Positions 18,036-25,167 of a DNA stretch of 64,000 nt are shown here, piece by piece (positions within the stretch are counted from its first letter, which is position 1; every line of letters begins with the position of its first letter). The DNA is from Planctomycetaceae bacterium (GTDB lineage: Bacteria > Planctomycetota > Planctomycetia > Planctomycetales > Planctomycetaceae): contig JAKFWA010000046.1 in NCBI GenBank assembly GCA_021732995.1, positions 1 to 64,000 on the forward strand, read 5' to 3'. The notes below the pieces were generated by a model. It had not been told where the DNA came from. It made no database searches and was given only the letters and a program-made list of their open reading frames with translations. The position numbers and the translations under genes are program-made.

Positions 18036-18470
18036 ATGCCTTATCGTATCTTCCTGAAAGGTCCGTGGAGCTTTGAATGGCTCACGGAACCTGTCGTCAC
18101 GCCGCTGGCAGATTCGCCGAACCTGCTGGCCGGTGGTCGCATTCGCATGCCGAGCGACTGGCAGAGCGTCTTTGGCACCGCGTCAGGAAGAGTTCGCTTT
18201 TCGCGCCGGTTTCATCGACCAACCAACCTGACCACTGACGACCGGGTGAAGATCGCCTTTGATGGCGTGGGCGGCGCCGCCACGGTGAGCGTCAACGATC
18301 ATCCACTCGGCGGCATGCAGGACAACCACTCGACGATCGCCTTCGACGTGACGGATCTCATTGAGCCCGGCAACATGCTGGTCGTGGAAGTCAGCTACTT
18401 TCCCGACCAGCACCATCCACGCGGCGGCCTGTGGGGACCGGTCGCGGTTGAAATTCATTCGCCGGAGTAG
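18036..18470 (+). CDS. Stand-alone GH2-type sugar-binding (jelly-roll) domain protein
   Basis: A 144-residue protein resembling only the N-terminal sugar-binding domain of family 2 glycoside hydrolases (beta-galactosidase type). Features are the opening FLKGPWSFEWL, RFSRRFHRPTNL near residue 55, the ligand-loop pattern VGGAATVSVNDHPLGG near 77 and ending RGGLWGPVAVEI near 129. No signal peptide and no catalytic barrel are present, and the frame closes cleanly. It may be a carbohydrate-binding partner of the upstream isomerase or a relic. It starts 3 bases after the methyltransferase gene and is the last gene of that operon. Confidence 0.85.
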   Translation: MPYRIFLKGPWSFEWLTEPVVTPLADSPNLLAGGRIRMPSDWQSVFGTASGRVRFSRRFHRPTNLTTDDRVKIAFDGVGGAATVSVNDHPLGGMQDNHSTIAFDVTDLIEPGNMLVVEVSYFPDQHHPRGGLWGPVAVEIHSPE

Positions 18471-18479
18471 AACTCAGCG

Positions 18480-19184
18480 TCAGTCGCCATGCAGTTGACG
18501 CAGGCGGCCCGACAGGCGCAGCATCAACTGCACGCGCTCGATCTCGTTAATCCATTCTGCGGTGACCTGCTGCAGCATGGACTTATCCGGCGAGCCGATG
18601 CCGGTGGGGCATGCTGGACCAAGCTGTGTTTCAGCCATCTGACGATATCGCGCCAAAGTGCGGTCGCCGTAGATACCACAGAAGTGGCCGTCTTCGCTGA
18701 CGAAGACGACAGTGGGGACGCGATGCCCGCCGCAGATGCTGATGGCGTCTGCCAGATCCGGGTTCGCGTCGCGGTCGAAATACCCGAACTGAATCTTCGG
18801 TGTCGCGGCCTCAATGTGGTCAAAGATCGGGCACTGATTCACGCAGTCTCCGCACCAGGCACCGGCGAGGACCAGCAGCTTCATATCGCGTTTGAAACTA
18901 CCGAGCAAAGCTTTCTGATCTGCCGAAAGCTGCACTTGCTCATGCACCGCACCCCAGCGCGATTTCTGGTCGCCGTTACCGTACTTGTCGAGGAACGCGG
19001 AATAACTCAACCCCGTTTCAAACTTGGCTGCGAAGTTAAACACTTGAAGATCCTCTGAGTGATTGATGAGCGATGCGATCAGAGCGTCATGACACGAACG
19101 AGCACGGGAATGACTATAGCCGATGCGCCGTCGAGATAAGCACTCTGGTCGCGCTGTGAGCGCGCTCAACAGCAGGTCCCGCAA
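18480..19184 (-). CDS. Thioredoxin-like protein with a CGDC redox motif
   Basis: A thioredoxin-fold protein with the active-site motif AGAWCGDCVNQCP (CxxC as CGDC), DRDANPDLADAI and the cis-proline segment RVPTVVFVSED, followed by the family-specific YGDRTLARYRQMAETQLGPA and a C-terminal helix (IERVQLMLRLSGRLRQ). It is probably a cytosolic thiol reductant; family function is not established. The true start is unclear: the open frame reaches a TTG at 19184, but the recognisable homology starts about 45 residues in (AAKFETGLSYSAFL), and no ATG or GTG with a ribosome-binding site was found near it. It converges with the GH2-domain gene. Confidence 0.85.
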   Translation of the reverse strand: MRDLLLSALTARPECLSRRRIGYSHSRARSCHDALIASLINHSEDLQVFNFAAKFETGLSYSAFLDKYGNGDQKSRWGAVHEQVQLSADQKALLGSFKRDMKLLVLAGAWCGDCVNQCPIFDHIEAATPKIQFGYFDRDANPDLADAISICGGHRVPTVVFVSEDGHFCGIYGDRTLARYRQMAETQLGPACPTGIGSPDKSMLQQVTAEWINEIERVQLMLRLSGRLRQLHGD

Positions 19185-19197
19185 CTACTCGGCGTTG

Positions 19198-20508
19198 TCA
19201 GATCACCGGCAGAGTCCACGGTTCGCGATAGGTCTTGGTGAGCAACGCATTCGCCGCGGCATCTGTTCCGAACGAGGACGTCGCGGGGTCAAAGCGGACT
19301 TCGCGGCCGAGTCGGCAAGCGATATTGCCGAGGTGGCACATGGTCGTGCTGATGTTGCCAACTTCGATGTCGGCGTTAGGCCGCTGACGTGTGCGGATGG
19401 AATTGATGAAGTCGCGCAGATGCGGTTTCAGCAGGTCGCTGGTGTCCGACGTGAGTCGCTCCTTTGAGTCGTACACCTTCCAGCCGCTGCGATCGACGAC
19501 CAGCGTGCCGTGTTCGCCGTGAAAAGCGACTCCGGAGCCGCGGCCTTCCAGTCCGTGGTTGGACCACAAACGGTGCTCCCACAGGATCGTGTGATCGGGG
19601 TAGCCATAGGTGACCAGCATCGTGTCCGGAGTTTCCTGATCATCCTTGAAGACGTACTTGCCGCCGGATGCGGAGACGCTCGTCGGCAGATCGATCCCCA
19701 GACCCCAGCGGGCGACATCCAGCAAATGCACGCCCCAGTTGCCGAGTTCTCCGGTGCCGTAATCCCAGAACCAGTGCCAGTGGTAGTGGAAGCGGTTGGA
19801 ATTGAACGGTCGGTCCTCAGCCGGGCCGAGCCAGAGGTCGTAGTTCACTCCGGTTGGCGGAGAGCTTTCGTCTCGACGATGACCAATCGGCTTGCGGGTG
19901 TTGGCCATCCACGCTTTGGCCAGCCGCACTTCGCCGAGCTTCCCGCTCCGCACGAGTTCGATCGCCGTCTGGAAGTGAGAACTGCTGCGCTGTTGCAGGC
20001 CCGTCTGCATCACTCGATCAAAGTGTCGAGCCGCCTGCAGCAGTCGTTGGCCTTCTTCGATCGTGTGTCCGACCGGCTTTTCGAGATACACATCCTTGCC
20101 CGCCTGACAGGCCATGATGCCCATCAGCGCATGCCAATGGTCCGGCGTTGCGATGACAACCGCGTCGATGCTGCGATCGTCCAGTACGCGGCGGAAGTCC
20201 GTTTCCCAGCGTGGAGCCTTGCCGCTGACATCCTGCACCGCCTTGAGAGCCAGTGATTCCAGATTGCTGTCTACGTCGCACAGGACCGCGACTTCCACGT
20301 CACTGAATTCAGCAAACTGAGCGGCCAGTGTGCGACCCTGATTGCGCACGCCGATGACTGCCAGCCGGATCTTTTCGTTGGAGCCCGCAGCCATCACCGT
20401 CGAAGACAACGCGACCATGCCGGCCGCCATGCTCGCCGCATTGTGAGCACTGCGTCCCAGAAACTGTCGACGGCTCAAATCGCGTTGAATGAAGTCTGCT
20501 GAATTCAT
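19198..20508 (-). CDS. Gfo/Idh/MocA-family oxidoreductase, Tat-exported
   Basis: A 436-residue NAD(P)-dependent oxidoreductase probably exported by the Tat system: SRRQFLGRS near residue 11 followed by a hydrophobic stretch. The Rossmann domain begins with RLAVIGVRNQGRTLA, then VVIATPDHWHA and YLEKPVGHTIEEG (the EKP motif), followed by the GFO_IDH_MocA C-terminal domain (WFWDYGTGELGNWGVHLLDVARW). Such exported members are very abundant in planctomycetes and related to glycan or sugar-derivative metabolism, but the substrate is unknown. The start at 20508 (ATG) is preferred; a GTG at 20553 extends the frame by 15 residues without adding a known feature. It lies downstream of thyX on the same strand. 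Confidence 0.93.
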   Translation of the reverse strand: MNSADFIQRDLSRRQFLGRSAHNAASMAAGMVALSSTVMAAGSNEKIRLAVIGVRNQGRTLAAQFAEFSDVEVAVLCDVDSNLESLALKAVQDVSGKAPRWETDFRRVLDDRSIDAVVIATPDHWHALMGIMACQAGKDVYLEKPVGHTIEEGQRLLQAARHFDRVMQTGLQQRSSSHFQTAIELVRSGKLGEVRLAKAWMANTRKPIGHRRDESSPPTGVNYDLWLGPAEDRPFNSNRFHYHWHWFWDYGTGELGNWGVHLLDVARWGLGIDLPTSVSASGGKYVFKDDQETPDTMLVTYGYPDHTILWEHRLWSNHGLEGRGSGVAFHGEHGTLVVDRSGWKVYDSKERLTSDTSDLLKPHLRDFINSIRTRQRPNADIEVGNISTTMCHLGNIACRLGREVRFDPATSSFGTDAAANALLTKTYREPWTLPVI

Positions 20509-20559
20509 GTCCGGCCAATGCTCATACGTTGCGAACGACTCAGGGAAACTCACACAGAG

Positions 20560-21480
20560 CTAGCTCTGCTTGAGGATTCCCAACAACTTCAGTTTATCCG
20601 CGCACTCATCCCGCTCGCGACTGCGAGTCAGCGGACGCCACGCTTCTTCCTGAACTTCCAGAAACAATTCTTCACCGAACGGCGGCGCCATCCCTCGCGC
20701 CGCAGCGGCTTTCATCATCCGCTGAATGACGGCAGTTTCCAGACGGCTCAGTGAACTTCCGTAGAAGCGGTAGTCCATAAACGCTTCCCACACGACCGGA
20801 AACAACGGTTTGACAATCTGTTCGCCGATCGTGGTGGCGTACTCGCGGATCTCTAACTGAGCGTGTGAATCCATCCGCAACGCCAGGAAGTGCAGCAGGT
20901 TGTGCAGATCCATCTTCCAATACGCTTCGGTGTACGTCGACAGGGGCAAATCTTTTCTGGCCTGTTCCCGGGCGACACCTTGTTCGATGCGCGCCTGATA
21001 CAGCTCGCGCGATTTCACCTGCAGTTCCCGCTCAGCGGCCGTCAGTTGCTCGCCTTGCTCCGCAGGCATGTAGCCCGCGCTGCCCTGACGATTGTTCGTG
21101 GACTGCGTGCGCCATTCGTCGGGCGAGGTCGTCTGACTGGCGTCGATGGCTAGCGAATACCGCGTAGAATACTCGTTGATGTTCGCCATGCGGTGCCGGA
21201 CCCACTGCCGCCAGCAGTCCATCGGCACGCGAACCAACAGCTTGATCTCAGCCATCTCGAACGGCGTGGTATGACGGTGACGGAGCAGATAACGGATCAG
21301 CGTGCGATCATCGGAAACGCGTTTGGTGCCTTCGCCGTAGCTGACGCGGGCGGCCTGGACGACTGAGCTATCGTCGCCCATCACGTCGACCAGACACACA
21401 AAACCATCGTCGAGCACGGGAAACTTCTTCCAGCGCAGTTCGTCGACGAGTGAGCGAGGGTTTTCAGCGGACTCCGTCAT
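20560..21480 (-). CDS. thyX: FAD-dependent thymidylate synthase ThyX
   Basis: A 306-residue flavin-dependent thymidylate synthase that methylates dUMP to dTMP with methylenetetrahydrofolate and NADPH. The ThyX signature RHRMANINEYSTRY is at residues 95-108; RHRHTTPFE (67-75) holds the substrate-binding arginines. The C-terminal part includes the region around EIREYATTIGEQIVKPLFP. The protein is somewhat longer than the 220-250 residues typical of T. maritima ThyX. Downstream on the same strand lies the Gfo/Idh gene. Confidence 0.96.
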   Translation of the reverse strand: MTESAENPRSLVDELRWKKFPVLDDGFVCLVDVMGDDSSVVQAARVSYGEGTKRVSDDRTLIRYLLRHRHTTPFEMAEIKLLVRVPMDCWRQWVRHRMANINEYSTRYSLAIDASQTTSPDEWRTQSTNNRQGSAGYMPAEQGEQLTAAERELQVKSRELYQARIEQGVAREQARKDLPLSTYTEAYWKMDLHNLLHFLALRMDSHAQLEIREYATTIGEQIVKPLFPVVWEAFMDYRFYGSSLSRLETAVIQRMMKAAAARGMAPPFGEELFLEVQEEAWRPLTRSRERDECADKLKLLGILKQS

Positions 21481-21778
21481 GCCGATTTCCTAAAGTGTCG
21501 CAGCCGCAGAGTACTTACCCGCTTCGCGACCCGTGCGTTCTGAGGAATTGATGGGTGGTGGCGCATTCTGAGGCGACCGGCGTTCGCTCGCCAGTCTGTG
21601 CGGGCGGGTCACCGCCGAAAGTGCGGAGGGTCGCCCGCAAAGTTTGAGAATTCGATCCCGAACAGCCAAAACACTAGACAAGGGGCCTCGAAATTCGTCT
21701 CAATACCTTGGAATCACGCGGTTTAGGTTTCGTCGCGGGGTTCCGGCTTCCGAACTGTCGCTCGTCAGGAGCTTTACT
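21481..21778. other. Intergenic region upstream of thyX and the sigma factor gene
   Basis: Nearly 300 bases between divergent thyX (minus) and the ECF sigma factor gene (plus), presumably with both promoters. It contains GC-rich inverted stretches around 21570-21640 (for example GGCGACCGGCGTTCGCTCGCC). No gene is supported; the open frame upstream of the sigma factor is treated as leader because the ribosome-binding site favours 21779. Confidence 0.5.
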
Positions 21779-22375
21779 GTGACCGATCCTCAATCCGCAC
21801 CGTCCGTCTGGGAAGCCGTTGCCGAAGTCGCAACGCAGCTCCAGCGCGGCGAACGCACGGGCCTGAGTCGTCTGTACGACATCACGGGACCGCGCCTGCT
21901 GCGGTACGCCGAAGCTCTGACCAAGAATCGGGCCGATGCGGAAGACGTGCTGCAGACGGCACTGGTCCGGATCGCTCGCAAGCCGGAGCAGTTCGCTCAT
22001 TCGGAACGACCGTGGGCCTACCTGGTCCGAGTCATCCGCAACGAATCATTGAAGCTCGTCGGACGTCGTCGAACCAAGTTTTCGCTGTCCGCCTTGCTGA
22101 ACACCTGGAGAACATCCGAGTGCCCCGTTGAGCAGGCTGAGTCTCGAGAACGCATTCAAGACGCCGTCCGCAAGTTGCCGCCCGAACAAGCCGAAGTTGT
22201 CGTGCTGAAGATTTGGGAAGATTTCACCTTCGCGGAGATTGCCGATCTGATTGGCGAATCTCCCAACACTGCCGCCAGTCGCTACCGCTACGCCATGGAA
22301 AAACTGTCCCGCTCGCTGCACTCGCTCGCCAGCGAACACAATCTCACCGCCGGGACGGAGGTGCCACATGTCTAA
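21779..22375 (+). CDS. ECF-type RNA polymerase sigma factor
   Basis: A 198-residue sigma-70 family factor with only regions 2 and 4 (ECF type). Region 2 is the helix set around TGPRLLRYAEALTKNRADAE, DVLQTALVRI and AHSERPWAYL; region 4 is LPPEQAEVVVLKIWEDFTFA with helix-turn-helix EIADLIGESPNTAASRYRYA. It starts at GTG 21779, where CAGGAG lies 8 bases upstream; the frame is open further left but without a start signal. It overlaps the next gene by 8 bases, so the two are co-translated. The target promoters are unknown. Confidence 0.93.
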   Translation: MTDPQSAPSVWEAVAEVATQLQRGERTGLSRLYDITGPRLLRYAEALTKNRADAEDVLQTALVRIARKPEQFAHSERPWAYLVRVIRNESLKLVGRRRTKFSLSALLNTWRTSECPVEQAESRERIQDAVRKLPPEQAEVVVLKIWEDFTFAEIADLIGESPNTAASRYRYAMEKLSRSLHSLASEHNLTAGTEVPHV

Positions 22376-22829
22376 CGTTGAATTCCCGCTGGATGACCAT
22401 CACGACGAGAACCTGGACGCTCTGCGAAGCCTCGAAGAACAGCTCTTCGAGATGGCGGATGATGTGCCGGCTCTTCGCCCCAGCATGCGCGCCGAGTATC
22501 TCAGCGAACTCGCCGTCATCGAGTACCGCCGCAACCAGTTGCGTTGCGTGCCGGTTGTGGCTGCTCTGATGCTGACGTTTGCCGCGTCGCTGTTCTGGAC
22601 CGAGATCAGAGTCGGCGCGGAACTCTTCGCGATGGAGCCTGCCAATGGAGATCAAACCTGGATGGCGCTGCGCGATCCAGAGGGCGACTCGGAAGACTCG
22701 CCACGCAAGATGACGAAGTCATCCGATTCGTGGGAACAGTTCGATTCCTACTCCGAACAACACAAACGCAAGATTCACACGATCCGCCAACGCCTGGGCG
22801 TCGTCGCGCATGTGACCGCTCACCAGTAA
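22368..22829 (+). CDS. Small single-span membrane protein, candidate regulator of the ECF sigma factor
   Basis: A 153-residue protein. The start ATG at 22368 lies inside the last codons of the sigma factor gene, with GGAGGTG just upstream. Residues 1-55 are an acidic cytoplasmic portion (EENLDALRSLEEQL-like, here DENLDALRSLEEQLF). One hydrophobic segment (CVPVVAALMLTFAASLFW, about 60-77) precedes a hydrophilic C-terminal part. There is no HxxxCxxC zinc-binding motif of typical ZAS anti-sigma factors. Topology and position suggest an anti-sigma factor or modulator, but this is inference from gene order only. Confidence 0.8.
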   Translation: MSNVEFPLDDHHDENLDALRSLEEQLFEMADDVPALRPSMRAEYLSELAVIEYRRNQLRCVPVVAALMLTFAASLFWTEIRVGAELFAMEPANGDQTWMALRDPEGDSEDSPRKMTKSSDSWEQFDSYSEQHKRKIHTIRQRLGVVAHVTAHQ

Positions 22830-22930
22830 CCGGGTTACGGCGCAGCGGATCAACAGACGCTCGCAAAGGACTGGAAGAACTGCTTCAGGTCGCGCGTGGA
22901 ACGCCTCGGTTCAGCGGTGGCGGCGCGCTG

Positions 22931-23023
22931 ACCTAACCAGCACGCCACGAGCGCATAATCACATGACGCGTTTGCGGCGCGCACGCGTTGCGGTCGAACC
23001 GTCCGCTGCTACTGCTGTTAGGC
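22931..23023 (-). repeat. attC-like recombination site 1
   Basis: Read on the minus strand: GCCTAAC (23023-23017) at one end and GTTAGGT (22937-22931) at the other, fitting the RYYYAAC...GTTRRRY boxes of integron attC sites, 93 bases apart. The stem continues past the boxes with AGCA against TGCT, separated by one unpaired base, as in known attC sites. The stop codon TAA of the gene at 23018-23368 lies inside the GCCTAAC box, typical of gene cassettes. Internal arms contain ACGCGT repeats. Confidence 0.75.
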
Positions 23024-23368
23024 GCCGTCGTCGTAGATTGCGTCCCCGACGGTATCGATGAGAATTGTGTGGCACTCCACTTCAAACCACGCTTCGAAGA
23101 CCTTGATGCTGCGGTTCTTCGGCCACAGCGACGCATCCGTGTACCACCCTTCGAGCTCCGCTTCGAATAGGGCCTTGTAGTTTCGCGTTATCCAGCGTTT
23201 TTGAGCCTGTTCCGTTTCCGCATCTTCATCGCGAATCAGATAGACCGTTCGTTCCTCGTTTACAATTTCGACTGTGAGCCCCGGATCTTCCTTGTGCGGG
23301 TCGGCGTCGTTGATCCACTGTACGGCGGGAGCCTTGTAACGAAGTAGGAGCGCTGCGCGATTAAGCAC
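23018..23368 (-). CDS. Cassette protein 1, unknown function
   Basis: A 116-residue cytosolic protein beginning at GTG 23368, 16 bases after the end of the next attC-like site. It has an acidic composition with conserved-looking segments AALLLRYKAPAVQWINDADP, KALFEAELEGWYTDASLWP and VFEAWFEVECHTILIDT. A family with this L-E-x-E-L-E-G-W and W-P pattern is remembered from many bacteria, always as a hypothetical protein. No function can be given. The gene has no ribosome-binding site of note and ends in the attC-like site. Confidence 0.8.
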   Translation of the reverse strand: MLNRAALLLRYKAPAVQWINDADPHKEDPGLTVEIVNEERTVYLIRDEDAETEQAQKRWITRNYKALFEAELEGWYTDASLWPKNRSIKVFEAWFEVECHTILIDTVGDAIYDDGA

Positions 23369-23384
23369 GGTGTGGTCTCACGAT

Positions 23385-23482
23385 GTATAACGATAAGAAT
23401 AAGGTGTCGGGCCGCCTGCAAAGCCATCGCACCGCCCAAGACCAGGATGGCGGCCCCGGTCAGCTTCATCCGCTTGTTAGCG
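23385..23482 (-). repeat. attC-like recombination site 2
   Basis: On the minus strand CGCTAAC (23482-23476) begins the site and GTTATAC (23391-23385) ends it, 98 bases. The inner arms are a perfect 8-base pair, GGGCCGCC (23409-23416) against GGCGGCCC (23449-23456); the arms between are imperfectly complementary (about 10 of 17). The boxes fit the attC consensus only in the AAC/GTT core, but the inner palindrome, length and position 10 bases after a stop codon are as expected. Confidence 0.65.
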
Positions 23483-23492
23483 GTCGATCCAG

Positions 23493-23981
23493 TCAGGGCG
23501 CCTTGCCATCGACGGTGAAGCGATTGATTACGGTGCCTTCCGGAAGGTCCTTCGTTTGACGATGGACTTGTGCGGTTATGCTCTCATGAACCATCAAATC
23601 GCAAACTTCGATGTTGTCAACTTGCAGCGGCCCGCTCAGCACCGGCGGAATCTTGAAGCTGAGGCATTGCCCCGGCCCTGGTCGCAGTCCACGCTCCCAA
23701 CAAAGCATCGCGAGATCGGCCATGAACCATTGATCGAGGTTTTTTTGCTTCGCGCGTTCGGCAAGGAACGCTTGCCGCGAAGATGCGATCTCCGACAACT
23801 CGGCGGCAACAGTGTCAAGAAAGATCATCCGGCCCGCCGAGTCCTCGAAAAACCAGTCGCCGAAGATCGTGAGCGAGAATGGCCGAAACGACTCTGGAAC
23901 CAGCCATCGCCAGTCGGACAACAGGCGATTGTAGTCGAGGCCGGTCGCATCAATCGTGAGCCTTTTCCAGTCCATGTCCAT
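23493..23981 (-). CDS. Cassette protein 2, DUF1851/Tdi1-type (immunity-protein-like)
   Basis: A 162-residue protein resembling the DUF1851 (T6SS immunity Tdi1 C-terminal) family: FSLTIFGDWFFEDSAGRMIFLD near the N-terminus, the central GQCLSFKIPPVLSGP and the C-terminal VHESITAQVHRQTKDLPEGT. Tdi1 is the immunity partner of a type VI effector; whether this protein binds a toxin is unknown and no toxin gene is adjacent. ATG at 23981 is used; a TTG at 23987 and a second ATG at 23975 are alternatives. The start is only 9 bases after the attC-like site 3 box. Confidence 0.8.
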   Translation of the reverse strand: MDMDWKRLTIDATGLDYNRLLSDWRWLVPESFRPFSLTIFGDWFFEDSAGRMIFLDTVAAELSEIASSRQAFLAERAKQKNLDQWFMADLAMLCWERGLRPGPGQCLSFKIPPVLSGPLQVDNIEVCDLMVHESITAQVHRQTKDLPEGTVINRFTVDGKAP

Positions 23982-23990
23982 GTCCAATAC

Positions 23991-24063
23991 CGCTAACGCC
24001 TGAACTCACCCGGCCGCGACGAGTGATTGTCCATTTGAAGAACGCCCGACTTAGTGGTTGGGG
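23991..24063 (-). repeat. attC-like recombination site 3 (weaker)
   Basis: On the minus strand the site starts CCCCAAC (24063-24057) and ends GTTAGCG (23997-23991), 73 bases. The outer boxes pair only in AAC/GTT. An internal hairpin TCACTCG/CGGGTGA is present with one mismatch. The position, between the stop of cassette gene 3 (24 bases) and the start of cassette gene 2 (9 bases), is what makes it a candidate. Confidence 0.5.
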
Positions 24064-24087
24064 TGCATTGCTTGGGTATTTTGCTTT

Positions 24088-24657
24088 TCAAAGCCCAAGT
24101 GGATGACTGGAAAGCCAATCGGAAAAGCAAGATTTAAGTTGGTCGCGTTGCGCTTGGTTTGGAAGTATGAAATCAGCCCCTCCGTCGTATGGATGACATA
24201 TCCAATGTCTATCAGCACACACAATCATAGTATCGACGATTTTCCCATCAGCTACGAGTCGCAGAATTGAATCGAAAATGCCGGGTTTCCATTGCCATTC
24301 GCTCATGAACAAGTGGCGGTAGTAGTTTTCGTCATCACCAAAATCGGCCTTGAACGTCCAAATGCAGCGGCCCGCGGAATCGAGATCGACAAGTGGCGAA
24401 TCCTCGCGTGCCGGAATACTTGTGTCACCAAATTCAGTTGAAATCAACAGTAGCGGTGCGTCTTGTTTTGCCAGAAGGCCAAGTACCGCGTTGTGTCGAT
24501 GGAGAAGGATTTGGTATTCAGCATCGTTCTCGGCGTAGCGTTTCGACTCTGGTAACGAGTGGAAACGCACCCATCGCTCGGGGTATGCATCGCGGAGTAG
24601 ATAAGGAATTGCGGGACATGCTGGGTACTTAGCCCGCCAGTAGGCCTCGAAGTTCAA
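24088..24657 (-). CDS. Cassette protein 3, unknown function (DUF3885-like)
   Basis: A 189-residue protein starting at TTG 24657, since an in-frame stop is just upstream. Features: WVRFHSLPESKRYAENDAEY near residue 29, HRHNAVLGLL near 53, and a C-terminal CHPYDGGADFILPNQAQRD near 152. This resembles a bacterial family carrying the RFHSLPESKRY and HPYDGGAD motifs, which I tentatively link to DUF3885; the name is uncertain. The codons appear less GC-rich than in flanking genes, consistent with acquisition. It is followed by attC-like site 3. Confidence 0.75.
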   Translation of the reverse strand: MNFEAYWRAKYPACPAIPYLLRDAYPERWVRFHSLPESKRYAENDAEYQILLHRHNAVLGLLAKQDAPLLLISTEFGDTSIPAREDSPLVDLDSAGRCIWTFKADFGDDENYYRHLFMSEWQWKPGIFDSILRLVADGKIVDTMIVCADRHWICHPYDGGADFILPNQAQRDQLKSCFSDWLSSHPLGL

Positions 24658-24676
24658 GTGTCAGCTGACCTTTGCA

Positions 24677-24850
24677 AGATAACAGTGAATTGGGCAGCGC
24701 GCTGGCTAACTCGGCGAAACGTCGAATTGCTGCTCTCAACATACGTGAACGTAAAGTTCCTGATAGTAAGTAATTTGTCAATCGGCATAGATGGATTTTC
24801 AGGTGCCGGGATAGCACATTGCCTCGGCGCGCTGGCTAATTCCGTTATCC
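24677..24850 (-). repeat. attC-like recombination site 4, long inverted repeat with an internal direct repeat
   Basis: On the minus strand GGATAAC (24850-24844) opens and GTTATCT (24683-24677) closes, 174 bases. The arms continue pairing through AATT and AGCGCGC with a 2-base bulge and short mismatches, so the stem is long. GCGCGCTGGCTAA also occurs twice in direct orientation near 24698 and 24826, so a duplication of 128 bases is an alternative reading. It lies 19 bases before the start of cassette gene 3. Confidence 0.6.
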
Positions 24851-25167
24851 ACGCAGTCACCGCGAGGCGGGGCAGTTCTTGGTGGATCTTCGCGATTGTC
24901 GATTAGGGCTGCTGACGCCGCAGTGCCGCAACAAGTCGCCTACCGTGACGCTCAAATAATCCACAGGTTGTTGTTATTGCGCGCCCCCGAAAGAGCGCAT
25001 GTCGCAGGCGGGGACATCCAGTGGAAGCCAGCAATCACGTTGACTTTGGAATCCGGGACAAAGGAGCGGGAATGGCCATTTATACTTCGGGTACGGATCC
25101 TTGTGGTGATTCGTATTGCAGGGTTCGGTCGATGGTCTGATCACAGATGTAAAAGACTCTCGCGGGC
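24851..25167. other. No gene recognised, upstream end of the cassette array
   Basis: About 317 bases between the attC-like site 4 and the stop of the large DUF1549/DUF1553 gene. Open frames on either strand here have no start signal or recognisable product. If the array is transcribed leftwards, its promoter would lie here, or a decayed cassette could fill it. No integrase gene is present. Confidence 0.5.

Noticed and set aside
23260-23469. Open frame of 69 codons through attC-like site 2
   Set aside because: It reads through the palindrome and overlaps the cassette gene; the hydrophobic stretch is a by-product of the stem sequence.
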